This document shows positions 16,167 to 26,307 of a stretch of 64,000 bases of DNA, piece by piece. Within the stretch, counting starts at the first letter, position 1. Each line of letters opens with the position of its first letter. Location: the NCBI RefSeq assembly GCF_900112315.1, contig NZ_FOLL01000014.1, positions 1 through 64,000 on the forward strand, in the 5' to 3' direction. The position numbers and the translations under genes are program-made. The notes under the pieces are model-generated. The model saw only the letters and a program-made list of their open reading frames with translations. It was not told the DNA's origin and did not search any database. This DNA comes from Parapedobacter composti. Lineage in GTDB: Bacteria; Bacteroidota; Bacteroidia; Sphingobacteriales; Sphingobacteriaceae.

Positions 16167-17777
16167 TTATTGTATAGGTTCAAAACGAATATAATCCAAG
16201 GTGATTAACCGTCCGTCAAGCGAGATCACGCGCAACGTATGGGAGGTGGTTTCCTCAAACGTCACCGTACCCAGCGTTTCCGTCAGGACACGATCGCTGC
16301 TGGTATTCGAGATGGTATGGCGTTCGCGCAGCATCTGCCCGTCGAGTGCAAATGCGCAAATCCCCGTGGGGTTGGCCTGCCGCGGACTGGGCCATACCAG
16401 CGTCAACCGGTATGTTCCCTGCACGATGACCGGTGTTTCCATCTCGATCCAGCCTGACTCGCCCAGTTCGATGCGCAGGTGGTCATGGTTCAACACCTCG
16501 GAATACCAGATACCATCCGCCGCCCGGTTGTTCCGGTAGGTGAGCACGCCCGCCCGGTCTTCGGGCTGGGAAACCCAACGGAAACTCTCCAGTTCGCCCT
16601 GCTGGAACACGCGGTCGTATTGCGCGCCGAGGCTCGGATTCCGGTATTGCGTTACGTTTGCCGCCAAATCCGGATAATCGGTTACCTCCCACACCACCAC
16701 CACGGGGGGCGGTGCAAACAGCGGCATCCAGTGGTCCACTTCATGCACCACGCCGTTTTTGCAGGGAATGTCAAACTCCAAAAAGCGGATTTCGCTGTCC
16801 CGTTCGGGATCGTAATTCAGCAACAGTTCGCCTCCCCGATCGGTGACGCTGATGAGCTGGCTGCCGGCCAGCGTATTGAGGTTTTTCACGGTTTCCCCCT
16901 CGGGGAACTGCCCCAGCTCGGAATAAGAGCGCAATTGGGTCAGCAGGTGATAGGAGATGTATTGGTGCAGCGGATTTTCCGGACTGTTATACGATCCGGT
17001 GCCGGCGCCCAGGCGTTCAGCCAGTTGGGCGAGCGACTGGATGCCCGCGGCGGCAAAGGTGGCATCACTCACCGCAAACAGCGTATAATGGTACCGCACT
17101 TCAATGGGGAAGCCGCCCGGGCCGATTTCTTCGGTATAAACCGTCCGCAGCATGGTTTCATAGCCCGTGGCGATGACCGCTTCACGGAAAATACCGAAAT
17201 CACCCGTCTCCAGGCGATCAGCGATGGTAGCGGTGAGCGGCTCCAGCACGTCTTCAATGACATGGATAACACCGTTGGTAGCCTGGATATCAAACCGCAG
17301 GAACCGCGATTCGCCATTCAGGTATACCGCGTCAAGACCGCCGTCCCTGAACTCGACGAACAGGTTGTCGTCGGTTGCGTTGCGGTCGTTAATGGCACCG
17401 CTTTGGAATTGCCCGAGGTCTACCTTAGCCAGGTGAATCAGGTGATAGCGGACCAGGTAAGCCGCTTCCTCCCGCGGGATATCGGTTACCGCACCGTAGC
17501 CGTGTGCCTGCAAATACCGTTCGACCCCCGCATTGGTAGGCACGAAAAACGTATAGGTGGTCCGCAGGTTAAGGGTGGCGTACATGCCCGCGTGTTCCAT
17601 CAGCTCCACCCAGCGGCCGTATTCGTCGCTGTGTTCACGCAGGTACATCCCGATGGGAAGTTCTTCATACGCGGTGAAGGTCTGGTCTTCAAAAGCGTCT
17701 TTACAGGTCTGGAAAGCGAGGCTCAGCAGCATCAAGAGACCGCAGCGCTTTGCAAAAAGAAATATCTTCGTATTCAT
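16167..17777 (-). CDS. Fasciclin (FAS1) domain lipoprotein
   Basis: The product starts at MNTKIFLFAKRCG, with AAGGAG just upstream; the longer frame to 17849 would overlap susD. A lipoprotein-like signal ends in FQTCKDAF. Two FAS1 domains follow (about 40-190 and 195-365), with the paired motifs TYTFFVPTNAGVERYL / YTLFAVSDATF and TNGVIHVIEDVL / KNGVVHEVDHWM. The C-terminal about 150 residues are a beta-sandwich with YRLTLVWPS, FALDGQ and a closing LITLDYIRFEPI, strongly reminiscent of a carbohydrate-binding module. A surface glycan-binding role within the SusCD locus is likely but inferred. Confidence 0.87.
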   Translation of the reverse strand: MNTKIFLFAKRCGLLMLLSLAFQTCKDAFEDQTFTAYEELPIGMYLREHSDEYGRWVELMEHAGMYATLNLRTTYTFFVPTNAGVERYLQAHGYGAVTDIPREEAAYLVRYHLIHLAKVDLGQFQSGAINDRNATDDNLFVEFRDGGLDAVYLNGESRFLRFDIQATNGVIHVIEDVLEPLTATIADRLETGDFGIFREAVIATGYETMLRTVYTEEIGPGGFPIEVRYHYTLFAVSDATFAAAGIQSLAQLAERLGAGTGSYNSPENPLHQYISYHLLTQLRSYSELGQFPEGETVKNLNTLAGSQLISVTDRGGELLLNYDPERDSEIRFLEFDIPCKNGVVHEVDHWMPLFAPPPVVVVWEVTDYPDLAANVTQYRNPSLGAQYDRVFQQGELESFRWVSQPEDRAGVLTYRNNRAADGIWYSEVLNHDHLRIELGESGWIEMETPVIVQGTYRLTLVWPSPRQANPTGICAFALDGQMLRERHTISNTSSDRVLTETLGTVTFEETTSHTLRVISLDGRLITLDYIRFEPIQ

Positions 17778-17790
17778 GGCCTTCTCCTTT

Positions 17791-19275
17791 TTAATTAACA
17801 TTATCGTAATACGGGTTTTGCTCCAACAGCCTGTTCGACAGCAATTCATCGATATGGATGGGCAGGTAGTGGCTGTTTTCGTTCAGCAGCTTCGAGCGGA
17901 TGACCGGGGCTGACCCTCCCTGCACACCCAGCAAAACCTGGCTAATCAGGTATTCCTTATACTGATATTGGTTGCGCTTGGCCACGCGGAGGATATCATA
18001 CCACCGCTTGCCTTCGCCCAGAAATTCCAGGGCCCGCTCATTCAGCACGATATCCAGCATTTCCAATTCGCTGGAGCCCACGCCCAGGGGCACGGAAATT
18101 CCGGCACGTTGCCGTATCCGGTTGACCAGGGTCAGTGCCTCCGCGTAGTGGGATTCGCCCAGCATAATCAGGGCTTCTGCCTTCATGAGGTAGATATCGG
18201 CCATCCGGTAGAGTATCCAGTTTTGATCATTGTTGGGTCGTGGAACGGTGGTGTTGGCCTCAGCCCCCAGGTATTTCCACAACCGGAATGTGGTGGCGTT
18301 GTAAGATGCGCCATTGCCACGGATATCTTCTGCAGACAGGTTGAATTGCTCAACCATCAGCGGCGAGATAATCCACGTATACGGTCCGGTGCCGAACCAC
18401 TGCGTCATATCGTTGGTTTGCTGGCGGGCGAAATCGAACTGCAGCTCAAAAATACTTTCGTTGCTGTTGCCTTCGCTGAACATGGTAAACCAATGGTTCC
18501 GGTTGTTGACCACCCCGTCGATAAGCCCCACCCAGCCCGATTGCAGAACCCTATCGCATGCGGCAATGGCCTGTTCATATTGCTCCGTCCACAGATACAC
18601 ATCGGCCAGCAGGGCATAGATGGCCCATTTGGTGGCCCGGCCCTTATTTTCCCACACCTGCGGCCATACCTCCTTGCTGGCCGGAATGGCGGTCTCCAGA
18701 TCGGTGATGATTTGTTGGTAAATCTCCGCTTCGGCCGATTTGGCCACGTCAAAGGTGTACAGATCGTTCATGTAAGGTTCGGTAATCAGCGGCACCTCCC
18801 GGAAATTGCGCACCAAGATAAAGTAGCACAACCCACGCAGGAAATACGCTTCAGAGAGCAGCGACTGCATCACGGGCTGGCTGAACGACGGATCGCGCGC
18901 AACCACCTCGGGAGCATATTTAATAACCATGTTGGCGTAGTTGATTACCTCGTAAAAGCCGCTCCATTGGGCCCATTCATTGTTGGGCAGTATCTCAAAT
19001 TGCTTGAGCCGGAAGATAGAAGCGGGGACGGAACCCAACAGGGCCAGTCCGTTTCCCCGGGCTTCGCCCCAGATCAACTGGTGCTGCAGCGTGCCCCGGA
19101 ACCGCACGTAAGCTGCACCAAGCACGGCCTCCGCCTCTTCTTTATCCTGCCAGTAAAGGTCTGTTACCTGTTGGTTTTCCGGCAGCACATCCAACCACTT
19201 GTTGCAACCCGCCGCTGGCAGCAGCGCCAGCAATACCAAGCTATATATCCAGATTCGTTTCATCGTTATCCACAT
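17791..19275 (-). CDS. SusD/RagB family glycan-binding lipoprotein
   Basis: The 494-residue product has a lipoprotein signal (LLPAAGC, Cys near 24). Family hallmarks follow: YFLRGLCYFILVRNFREVPL near 145 and the C-terminal IVLNERALEFLGEGKRWYDILR, the highly conserved E-R-x-x-E-F-x-G-E-G-x-R-W-x-D-L block. It is the substrate-binding lid of the SusC encoded immediately upstream. Its ATG overlaps the susC stop as TAATG, so translation is coupled; ATG 19263 is the alternative start. Confidence 0.95.
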   Translation of the reverse strand: MWITMKRIWIYSLVLLALLPAAGCNKWLDVLPENQQVTDLYWQDKEEAEAVLGAAYVRFRGTLQHQLIWGEARGNGLALLGSVPASIFRLKQFEILPNNEWAQWSGFYEVINYANMVIKYAPEVVARDPSFSQPVMQSLLSEAYFLRGLCYFILVRNFREVPLITEPYMNDLYTFDVAKSAEAEIYQQIITDLETAIPASKEVWPQVWENKGRATKWAIYALLADVYLWTEQYEQAIAACDRVLQSGWVGLIDGVVNNRNHWFTMFSEGNSNESIFELQFDFARQQTNDMTQWFGTGPYTWIISPLMVEQFNLSAEDIRGNGASYNATTFRLWKYLGAEANTTVPRPNNDQNWILYRMADIYLMKAEALIMLGESHYAEALTLVNRIRQRAGISVPLGVGSSELEMLDIVLNERALEFLGEGKRWYDILRVAKRNQYQYKEYLISQVLLGVQGGSAPVIRSKLLNENSHYLPIHIDELLSNRLLEQNPYYDNVN

Positions 19276-22200
19276 TAAAAGTCAAACATAAGCCCTACCG
19301 CATAACGCCGCGGCCGTGGCGTTGACGCATTGTCTCTACTCAGCATATAAACATCATTGGGCCTCAGGGATACTTCGGGGTCCATGCCCGTATAGTTCGT
19401 CCAGGTGATCAGGTCTTGGATGGTCATGAACACATCAAAGCGCTGGATATTGAACCGCTGCAAAAAGGGTTTGGGCAGGGAATAACGCAAGGAAAGGTTG
19501 CGGAGCCGTACAAACGAGGCGTCTTCCACGAACCGATCCGACCCCAGAATGTTATACCCCTCGCCGAACAGCGCCCGGGGGATGTCGGTCTGGTCGCCTT
19601 CGTGCCGCCACCGGCGCAGCACCGCCTGGCTTTGGTTGCTCGTTCCCCGCATATCCTCGGTATTCATCCGTGCCTCGTTGACCACCTTGTTGCCGAACCG
19701 GCCGTGGAAAAAGGAACTCAGCGTGAATCCTTTGTAACGCAGTGTCAGGCTGAGCCCCCCCGTAAACAAGGGCATGGCATTACCCAGGTACACGATGTCA
19801 TACTGATCAATAACCCCGTCGCCGTTGATGTCTGCATACCGGGCATCACCGGGGTATGCCTGCCGCTGGTTGTTATACGTCATAAACACCGGCTCGCCAT
19901 TGAGGTTGTAGATCAGATTGCCGTTCAGGTCACGGGCATAGGTTTCGTCCTGGTTTTGGTATACCCCGAGGTAGCGGTAGCCATAAAACGAACCGACAGG
20001 ATTGCCCTCTACAATGCGGTGTGCATAGCGCTTATTGTCAAACACATAGTTTTCAAACTGCATATTTTCCGGAAGCTCCACCACTTCGTTTTGGTTGCGG
20101 GAGAAGTTGAGCATCATCTGTAACCCCCAGTCGGATTTCCGGATCACGTCGTAGTTGACAATCAGTTCCCACCCGCGGTTGTACAGCTCCCCGCTGTTAA
20201 ACCAGGCCAGTTGCGAAAAGCCCGTTGACCCCGGAATGCGTACATCTCTATGCAGCACATCCGTCGTGCGGCGGTCATACCGCTCCATGGTGACGAAAAG
20301 GCGGTTGTCCAGCATGGCCAGTTCGAGGCCGAAGTTGGATTGGGTGATTGTTTCCCACCGCAGGTTTTCCAGCTGCATGCGCTGCGGCCGGATAGCCGGC
20401 ATATCCATATAGCCCGGCACCAGCGGGGAAAATGTGCCCAGATACCGCCATGCACCGCTGGGTGCATTGCCCGTGCGCCCCCAACTGTAACGGAGCTTGG
20501 CCAAATCGAAAAAGTTCAGCCGCTGCATAAATGGTTCATCACCGAACAACCACGCAGCCCCCACGGCGGGAAACCTGCCCCAACGGTGCTCCCGGCCGAT
20601 GCTGTTGTTGGCTTCCCAGGTATAGCCCCCGTTGATGTTGTATTTGCCCTTATAGGAATAGAATACGTTGGCAATGCCGGCAATCCGGCGGATGGCACTG
20701 AAATCTGATGCTATCGAGACGACATTGCCGCCCAACGCCGGGTCGGACATTCCCGACGACGCGTTGCCCGATGTTTCACTGCTGTAGGGGTAGCTCAGCT
20801 CTTCGGTGGTGCGGAGAATGGCATTGCCGATCAGGTTATGATCTTCACCGAACAGTTTGTTATACAGAAACCGGTTTTCGGTGGTCAGGTTCAGTGCATC
20901 CGTAATGCGGTCTGACGCTTGGTTGAAATATTCATTCACCCAGGATACCCCCGTAACGGACTGCGGCAAGAACCGGCGGTTTTTGCTTGAACGCATGTCG
21001 AAACCAACCATACCGTGGTACTGCAAACTGGGCACAACATCATACCGGAGGCGGAAGTTGGCCCGGGCATTTTCACTGTTTGTCCGGTTGACCGACTCGT
21101 GCACCATCGCCACCGGGTTGTACACTTTGTTTGCCATACTGCCTTCTTCAAACCCGCCCTGGAAGTTTACCCGCGGCGTAAAATATTCATTGGTGGGTTG
21201 CCCGTTCGCCCCGATGACCCAGGGGCTCATATTGGGCATGCGCGTCATGGCAATGCCGCGGGGCGACGCCAAACCGCCGGCCGTCCAGGAATTATTCTGG
21301 TTGCTCCGGGTGTAAGCCATATCAGCCATCACCTCCAGCTTGTTTGAAAACCGGTAGTTTACCGCCAGCAAGGCGTTGTACCGCTTAAGGTCCGTACCGA
21401 TGGTAGTACCTACGTCATCCAGCATGCCCAGCGAAAGCCGGTAAGTAGCCTTGTCGCCCCCGCCGCTTATGGAGAGCGAATTATCCACAAAGTACCCCAA
21501 CTGGTTGACGTGGTTGACCCACTGCGTATTCTGGTTATACTCGTCGAAATATACCCAGTCGGGGTTAAAGTTGATCTCATTGGTATTATAGAGCAGATCA
21601 AGGTAACCGGATCCGGCTGCATACCCCAGGTCATTCACCGAATTCCAGACGGCATCCTGGATCAGGCTGACGTACTGGTTGCCGTCGAGCAGCGGGATGG
21701 GATCCGGCTCGCGGCGCATGTCCAGCTTGCTGGAAAACGATATGCGGGTTTTGCCTGAACGCCCTCGCTTGGTGGTGAACAGTAGCACGCCGTTGGCGCC
21801 CTGCGACCCCCATATCGCTGTTGCAGCCGCATCCTTCAGCACTTCGATGGACTCGATATCGTTGGGCGAAATGTTAACCAGCGCGCCGAAATCCTCATCG
21901 TTGGCCGTAGCGAAATCGAACCCATCCTGGATGGTCGTCGGGTACGGCACGCCGTCGATGACGATGAGCGGATCGGCATTGGCATTGAGTGAGGAGGTAC
22001 CCCGGATGCGGATCGAGTTGCGGGCGCCCGGATCGGCACTGGTAACAATGTCTACGTTAGCCATACGTCCCTGCAACCCCTCTTCGATGGACGCGAAGGG
22101 CATGGTTTCCACCTCCTTCAGGTCAAACCGTTCGGTAGAAGACACCTGATCCCGGTAAGATATGCCCATGCTGTTGATTTGCTTGGTGCCACGGGCTTCG

Positions 22201-22535
22201 ATGGTGACTTCATCGATTTGCATATCTGCCATCTTCAGGCGTATCTGCAGGGCCCGCTGGCCGCTGTAGGGTATCCGTTGCGTCTGAAAACCGATGCATG
22301 AAAACACCACGGTCAAATCAGGTTGGTTGGGCACCTCCAGCTGAAAGAGCCCGTTGGCGTCGGTAGACGACCCCTTGAGGTTCCGTTTATCTTGATTTTC
22401 AATGAACACGGTTGCGCCCGCCAACGGGTTCCCCTGCTCGTCTGAAATGCTGCCGCGAAGAATATTGGACTGCTGCGCTACTGACCATCCCGACCACAGC
22501 AACAACCAGCACAATACGATTATTTTTCCTTTCAT
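19275..22535 (-). CDS. SusC/RagA family TonB-dependent outer-membrane transporter
   Basis: The 1086-residue product has a signal peptide ending SVA-Q and a carboxypeptidase-like domain with GNPLAGATVFIENQDKRN. A TonB-box-like stretch (DEVTIEARG) precedes the plug, which shows SIRIRGTSSLNANADPLIVI and the SIEVLKDAAATAIWGSQGANG hallmark. The barrel ends in GLMFDF. It has no STN domain. It pairs with the downstream susD, whose start overlaps its stop by one base. It is the first of the two transporters transcribed in this locus and follows the large FAS1 lipoprotein by six bases. Confidence 0.95.
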   Translation of the reverse strand: MKGKIIVLCWLLLWSGWSVAQQSNILRGSISDEQGNPLAGATVFIENQDKRNLKGSSTDANGLFQLEVPNQPDLTVVFSCIGFQTQRIPYSGQRALQIRLKMADMQIDEVTIEARGTKQINSMGISYRDQVSSTERFDLKEVETMPFASIEEGLQGRMANVDIVTSADPGARNSIRIRGTSSLNANADPLIVIDGVPYPTTIQDGFDFATANDEDFGALVNISPNDIESIEVLKDAAATAIWGSQGANGVLLFTTKRGRSGKTRISFSSKLDMRREPDPIPLLDGNQYVSLIQDAVWNSVNDLGYAAGSGYLDLLYNTNEINFNPDWVYFDEYNQNTQWVNHVNQLGYFVDNSLSISGGGDKATYRLSLGMLDDVGTTIGTDLKRYNALLAVNYRFSNKLEVMADMAYTRSNQNNSWTAGGLASPRGIAMTRMPNMSPWVIGANGQPTNEYFTPRVNFQGGFEEGSMANKVYNPVAMVHESVNRTNSENARANFRLRYDVVPSLQYHGMVGFDMRSSKNRRFLPQSVTGVSWVNEYFNQASDRITDALNLTTENRFLYNKLFGEDHNLIGNAILRTTEELSYPYSSETSGNASSGMSDPALGGNVVSIASDFSAIRRIAGIANVFYSYKGKYNINGGYTWEANNSIGREHRWGRFPAVGAAWLFGDEPFMQRLNFFDLAKLRYSWGRTGNAPSGAWRYLGTFSPLVPGYMDMPAIRPQRMQLENLRWETITQSNFGLELAMLDNRLFVTMERYDRRTTDVLHRDVRIPGSTGFSQLAWFNSGELYNRGWELIVNYDVIRKSDWGLQMMLNFSRNQNEVVELPENMQFENYVFDNKRYAHRIVEGNPVGSFYGYRYLGVYQNQDETYARDLNGNLIYNLNGEPVFMTYNNQRQAYPGDARYADINGDGVIDQYDIVYLGNAMPLFTGGLSLTLRYKGFTLSSFFHGRFGNKVVNEARMNTEDMRGTSNQSQAVLRRWRHEGDQTDIPRALFGEGYNILGSDRFVEDASFVRLRNLSLRYSLPKPFLQRFNIQRFDVFMTIQDLITWTNYTGMDPEVSLRPNDVYMLSRDNASTPRPRRYAVGLMFDF

Positions 22536-22541
22536 TCTCTA

Positions 22542-24755
22542 TTAATTTGCAGTAAGTAACCTGTCGATTTGGTAAATTGCTCCGTCGTTAAACGTTTTGG
22601 GAAATTCGCTGACGACCGCTGCCGTCTGCCCGGCGGCATCCTGAACCGACAGCCCAGTGCCCTGGTCGATCACGGTGAGCGTCGATCGGCCGCCCTGAAC
22701 CGTGCGGGCCGTATTCCACTGGCCCTGCACGCCAAACCCCGGGAACGGATAATCGCTCAGCGAATTTTCGTTTATAGGCACAAAATAATACTTGAGGTAC
22801 TCCGCCAATGCGGCATTGTCTTCGGGGATAATACCGCCGGCTTGCAGGGCCGCACGGATGGCTTCGTTCGTAGGGGCAAACAGTAAAAAGCGCTCACCCA
22901 ACAGAAACGACAGGGGCGCCCCCGTGGGCAGCAATCCGGCGCGGTTGAGCAGCATGGCAAACTCGGAAAACTCATGCAGCGGACTGGTGGTAGACGACGC
23001 ACCCGTGATTAAGAACTTGATACTGCCCACTTCCCGCTGCAATGCCTCATCGACGGCATAAACCACCCCGTTGGTCCAATTGCCCGCGATTTCCTGCACG
23101 GGCAAGAACCTGCCGTTATTGTAGGTTGCCGATGAAGCCACGCCTTGGTCCGTTACGTAAATATAGCTGAATGGATTGCGCGTGCGGAACACCTGCTTAC
23201 CCGAAAATTGCGTGATACGGCCGGTAATGATATGGTTGGAAACCAGCTGGCTCATGGTACCTACCCCCAGCGGGACCCGGATGCCGTCGTTGTTTTCTAT
23301 TTCCACCGCTTCATCGCCGAAGCGCAGTGGATGGCCCTCGTTCCAGAACAGGTGGCTTTCGCCCACCAGCGTATTGAGCAACACTTGATCTGACGGAACG
23401 AACAGGGTATAGTCTAACACCTGGCTCATCAACGGTGGTATCACATTGGATTGCACGGCCATATGCAGGAACATCTTATAATTGGGGTTTTGCAGCAATG
23501 GCCCGGTAACGCTGTAGAACATCCCCGGCACAATGACTTTATTGAGCCCGTAATACACCCCGTTGGTGGCGATGCCCCGATCAGCTACTTCCGTATAAGG
23601 ATCAAAGGTAATCGGGTTGCCGAATGTGCTGGTGATTTTATCGCCCTGCACGACTTCATCCGGGAATACAATATTGCCTTGGTAAACGTGGTTGGTTAGC
23701 AACAGGGACAACGGCTGCAGGTTGACCTCATCGATAGATGAATAGTAATTGCTCCAATAGGATTGGAAGAAATCGTTGAGCGCCTGGTTGTTCGGCGCAA
23801 ACACGTTAAATGCCCGGTAAGTCAATTCCGGTAGGTTGGCATAGTCAGGCATGCCCGACTCGCCGTTGTACGACCACTCCGATGCAATCTGCGGCAATGA
23901 GCCGTGGGTGACGATGTACAGCGAATCAGCCAGCCCGCTGTATTGAGCACTTGTGCTTTCGTCGTACCAAAAATCGATAAACCGGTCATAGATGGCCATG
24001 AACGTGCTGTAATCCGGCTCGTTTTTCAACAGGCTGTGTACCGTTTCCAGGGGCTCCAATACCTCATCAATGACGTATACATAGCCGTTGTCTGTCGGTA
24101 TGGCGTACTCGGATACGGCGGCATTACCGACGTGAAATCCATCCGCTCCGGCGCTCCAGGCGCTTTGCGGATAGAAATATTCGTAGTTGCGCTGCGCATC
24201 GATACCCTTGGTCTGGAAATGCCGTTGGGAAAATATGGGCAGGAAGCGATCTTTATGGAACACGGTGCGGTTGAGCTGCGTGGCCGGGTCGCGCCAAACC
24301 GAGACCGTGTCGCGGCTGCGCGTGCGGTGCTTGTAGTACAGGCCTGCGTTGTCCGGTATTTCCAGACCAAAACCGAACGGCTGGTAGTTCGCAAGCTTTT
24401 GCTGATCATACGCGTAGTAAATCAGGTGGAAGCCTATCAATTTGCGCAGCTCCGTTATCGGCATGCCGGTTATGGACGTGATGCTATGTTTCTGCAAATA
24501 CTGCTGCATAGCCGCGTCATCGGGAGCCATCACCGTGGCGATGACCTTGCCTGTGAGCACGTCTTTGAAGCCGGCGCGCTCCGCCGCCTCCAGAAACATA
24601 CCGAAATTACCCCTTGCTTCCAGCACTTCCCACGCATTTCCGCGCAGCCAGTCGGGCCGTTCGTAATGTTCTTCCCAAGGCTGTTTCTGGCATTGCCAGA
24701 AAAACAGGGGTAAAAAACAGGCCCATAAAAATCTACAAATAGGTTTATGCATCAT
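22542..24755 (-). CDS. Large fasciclin (FAS1) lipoprotein with about four FAS1 domains
   Basis: The 737-residue product is the first gene of the locus. A signal with FFWQC (Cys near 22) marks a lipoprotein. About four FAS1 repeats follow, each with the F-x-P-x-x-x-A motif: TVMAPDDAAMQQYL, NVFAPNNQALNDFF, TLFVPSDQVLLNTL and LLFAPTNEAIRAAL. Each also has the closing NG-VY-x-x-x-x-V pattern, as in NGVYYGLNKVIVPG and NGVVYAVDEAL. A bead-like FAS1 chain anchored in the outer membrane suits an extended glycan- or surface-binding protein. No promoter of the local consensus type could be recognised in the 185 bases upstream. Confidence 0.87.
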   Translation of the reverse strand: MMHKPICRFLWACFLPLFFWQCQKQPWEEHYERPDWLRGNAWEVLEARGNFGMFLEAAERAGFKDVLTGKVIATVMAPDDAAMQQYLQKHSITSITGMPITELRKLIGFHLIYYAYDQQKLANYQPFGFGLEIPDNAGLYYKHRTRSRDTVSVWRDPATQLNRTVFHKDRFLPIFSQRHFQTKGIDAQRNYEYFYPQSAWSAGADGFHVGNAAVSEYAIPTDNGYVYVIDEVLEPLETVHSLLKNEPDYSTFMAIYDRFIDFWYDESTSAQYSGLADSLYIVTHGSLPQIASEWSYNGESGMPDYANLPELTYRAFNVFAPNNQALNDFFQSYWSNYYSSIDEVNLQPLSLLLTNHVYQGNIVFPDEVVQGDKITSTFGNPITFDPYTEVADRGIATNGVYYGLNKVIVPGMFYSVTGPLLQNPNYKMFLHMAVQSNVIPPLMSQVLDYTLFVPSDQVLLNTLVGESHLFWNEGHPLRFGDEAVEIENNDGIRVPLGVGTMSQLVSNHIITGRITQFSGKQVFRTRNPFSYIYVTDQGVASSATYNNGRFLPVQEIAGNWTNGVVYAVDEALQREVGSIKFLITGASSTTSPLHEFSEFAMLLNRAGLLPTGAPLSFLLGERFLLFAPTNEAIRAALQAGGIIPEDNAALAEYLKYYFVPINENSLSDYPFPGFGVQGQWNTARTVQGGRSTLTVIDQGTGLSVQDAAGQTAAVVSEFPKTFNDGAIYQIDRLLTAN

Positions 24756-24940
24756 ACTTCAATTGGTTTAATTAGGTACAGTCCGCTACCGGACAAACAA
24801 AGCATCACAAACTTTTGCCCCACCCGCGTAATTGCAGGCGGTGTTAATTCAGGCCGCTACCTTTTGTAATTGGTTAGCCTCCGGAAAAGGTGCGTTTCAA
24901 AATCAGGCAACATGGTTTTGTAGTTATATTCTCATCGTCT

Positions 24941-26014
24941 TTATTTTTGTTCATAACGCAACACAAACGCACTGGACGTGCTAAATTTTCCACCTTGGGC
25001 AGCACAAAAGAGGTAAGCCGGCTTTCCATCCCGCATCAGCAGCATAGGCCTTTCGAGCCGGCCGTAACGCTTCAGATGCGCCGGAGCCGGCGGCTCATTT
25101 ACGTAATGTGCCAATTCATGGTAGGCAATAAGCGGTTCTGACCAATGGATACCATCAGCTGACTCCATAATGAGGCCTACCTCATGGTTATATACGCCCA
25201 TATCCCGTGCGATAAGGAAATACGTGCCGTTTTCCCGCCATACGAAGGCGTCCTCAAACTGGGCATTGCCGCCCCTGCTGGAAAAATCGAGTACGGGGTT
25301 GGCGGGATGCCGCCTATATGGCCCGTGCACATCGGCAGCAGTCGCCAAGCCGTACTTGCGGTTGCCCCGGATGGAGGGGTGATCGCTATGCTCGTATTCA
25401 TACGTATTCCACGACTTGTAAAAAAGCTGGCAAGTTCCGTCGGGCGCCTCCACAAAAGCCGGGTTGGTGGTGCAATGATCGTCCCATTCCCCCGGCGCAC
25501 CGGATTCCAGCAGCGGGGCATCCCCCCGTTCCCAGGGGCCGTACAACGAAGAAGCGGTGGCCAGCCCGATGCGCTTGGTATTGGTTTTGCCATTGGAATT
25601 GCCCATATAGAACAGGCAATACTTTCCGTTCACCTGTTTTATCAGTGGATTATGACAGGTGGTTGCATCCCAGAAACCCGGCCGGGGAGCCAACACCGTG
25701 CCGACGTATGCAAAGGGTCCTTCAGGGCTGTCTGCCACGGCATGGGCTATTTCCGATTTGCTGATCCATCCGCTCATGCCTTTGTCTGCCGGCCAGCGGG
25801 AATAGAAGACATGAACCTTTCCGTCCTCCCCGAATATGGGGCTGCTGCACCAAACATAATACCCCTCCGATTCCAAGGCCCGCCCCACCGGCCGCAATTG
25901 CTTGCTAAACGCAGAAAGGCGCGGTTCAGGGGATGTGCGCCAGCCGCCCAGGGCAACCTGCGGCAGCAGGAGCGAAAAACCGGCCGCCGCCGACAGGAAA
26001 TTCCGCCTGTTCAT
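24941..26014 (-). CDS. Tat-exported five-bladed beta-propeller glycosidase-like protein
   Basis: The product of about 357 residues begins MNRRNFLSAAAGFSLLLP, a twin-arginine signal. The frame extends to 26098, but only TTG and less convincing ATG starts lie there. The rest is a beta-propeller with repeated W/Y-F-Y-S and D-G-x-x-x-L-F-Y blades: GEDGKVHVFYSRW, NGKYCLFYMGNSNG, DGTCQLFYKSW and FEDAFVWRENGTYFLIARD. This resembles GH43/GH32/GH117-type glycosidases; the CAZy family is not settled by eye. It probably trims side chains or oligosaccharides released by the lyase. It lies 185 bases before the FAS1-susC operon and is divergent from the LacI regulator. Confidence 0.8.
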   Translation of the reverse strand: MNRRNFLSAAAGFSLLLPQVALGGWRTSPEPRLSAFSKQLRPVGRALESEGYYVWCSSPIFGEDGKVHVFYSRWPADKGMSGWISKSEIAHAVADSPEGPFAYVGTVLAPRPGFWDATTCHNPLIKQVNGKYCLFYMGNSNGKTNTKRIGLATASSLYGPWERGDAPLLESGAPGEWDDHCTTNPAFVEAPDGTCQLFYKSWNTYEYEHSDHPSIRGNRKYGLATAADVHGPYRRHPANPVLDFSSRGGNAQFEDAFVWRENGTYFLIARDMGVYNHEVGLIMESADGIHWSEPLIAYHELAHYVNEPPAPAHLKRYGRLERPMLLMRDGKPAYLFCAAQGGKFSTSSAFVLRYEQK

Positions 26015-26307
26015 GGTTCCGGCAGCTTCGGGATTTCTTTCCCCGTGGGCTGGTTCTGCAAACATGCCCGTCATCATTGATGGTTTATACCGACGCAAAA
26101 CGAGATTGACTTTAAGTTTACCGTACTATTTACGCATTAGTTAATTTCAGTTTCCTGAAGCTATTCTTCTCTTGGTTAGCGTTCACAATATTATGGATAA
26201 GCACATGTTTTGGCATCCTGCCGCATCCTGCACCCCATCAAACGATTTATACATAAAACACTATAAACCAATATAATACAATAAACTTAACCGAAAGTTA
26301 AATTTAC

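Noticed and set aside
16479..17798. 439-residue plus-strand open frame
   Set aside because: It is fully antisense to a clear FAS1 lipoprotein gene inside an operon and shows no family features.
17968..19278. 436-residue plus-strand open frame
   Set aside because: It is antisense to susD, with histidine- and glutamine-rich composition typical of a shadow frame.
24756..24940. Operator or promoter of the large operon
   Set aside because: I looked for the lacI-type half-site and for TAnnTTTG on the minus strand and found no convincing match; only a five-bp hairpin, GTCCG-ctac-CGGAC, at 24781-24794.
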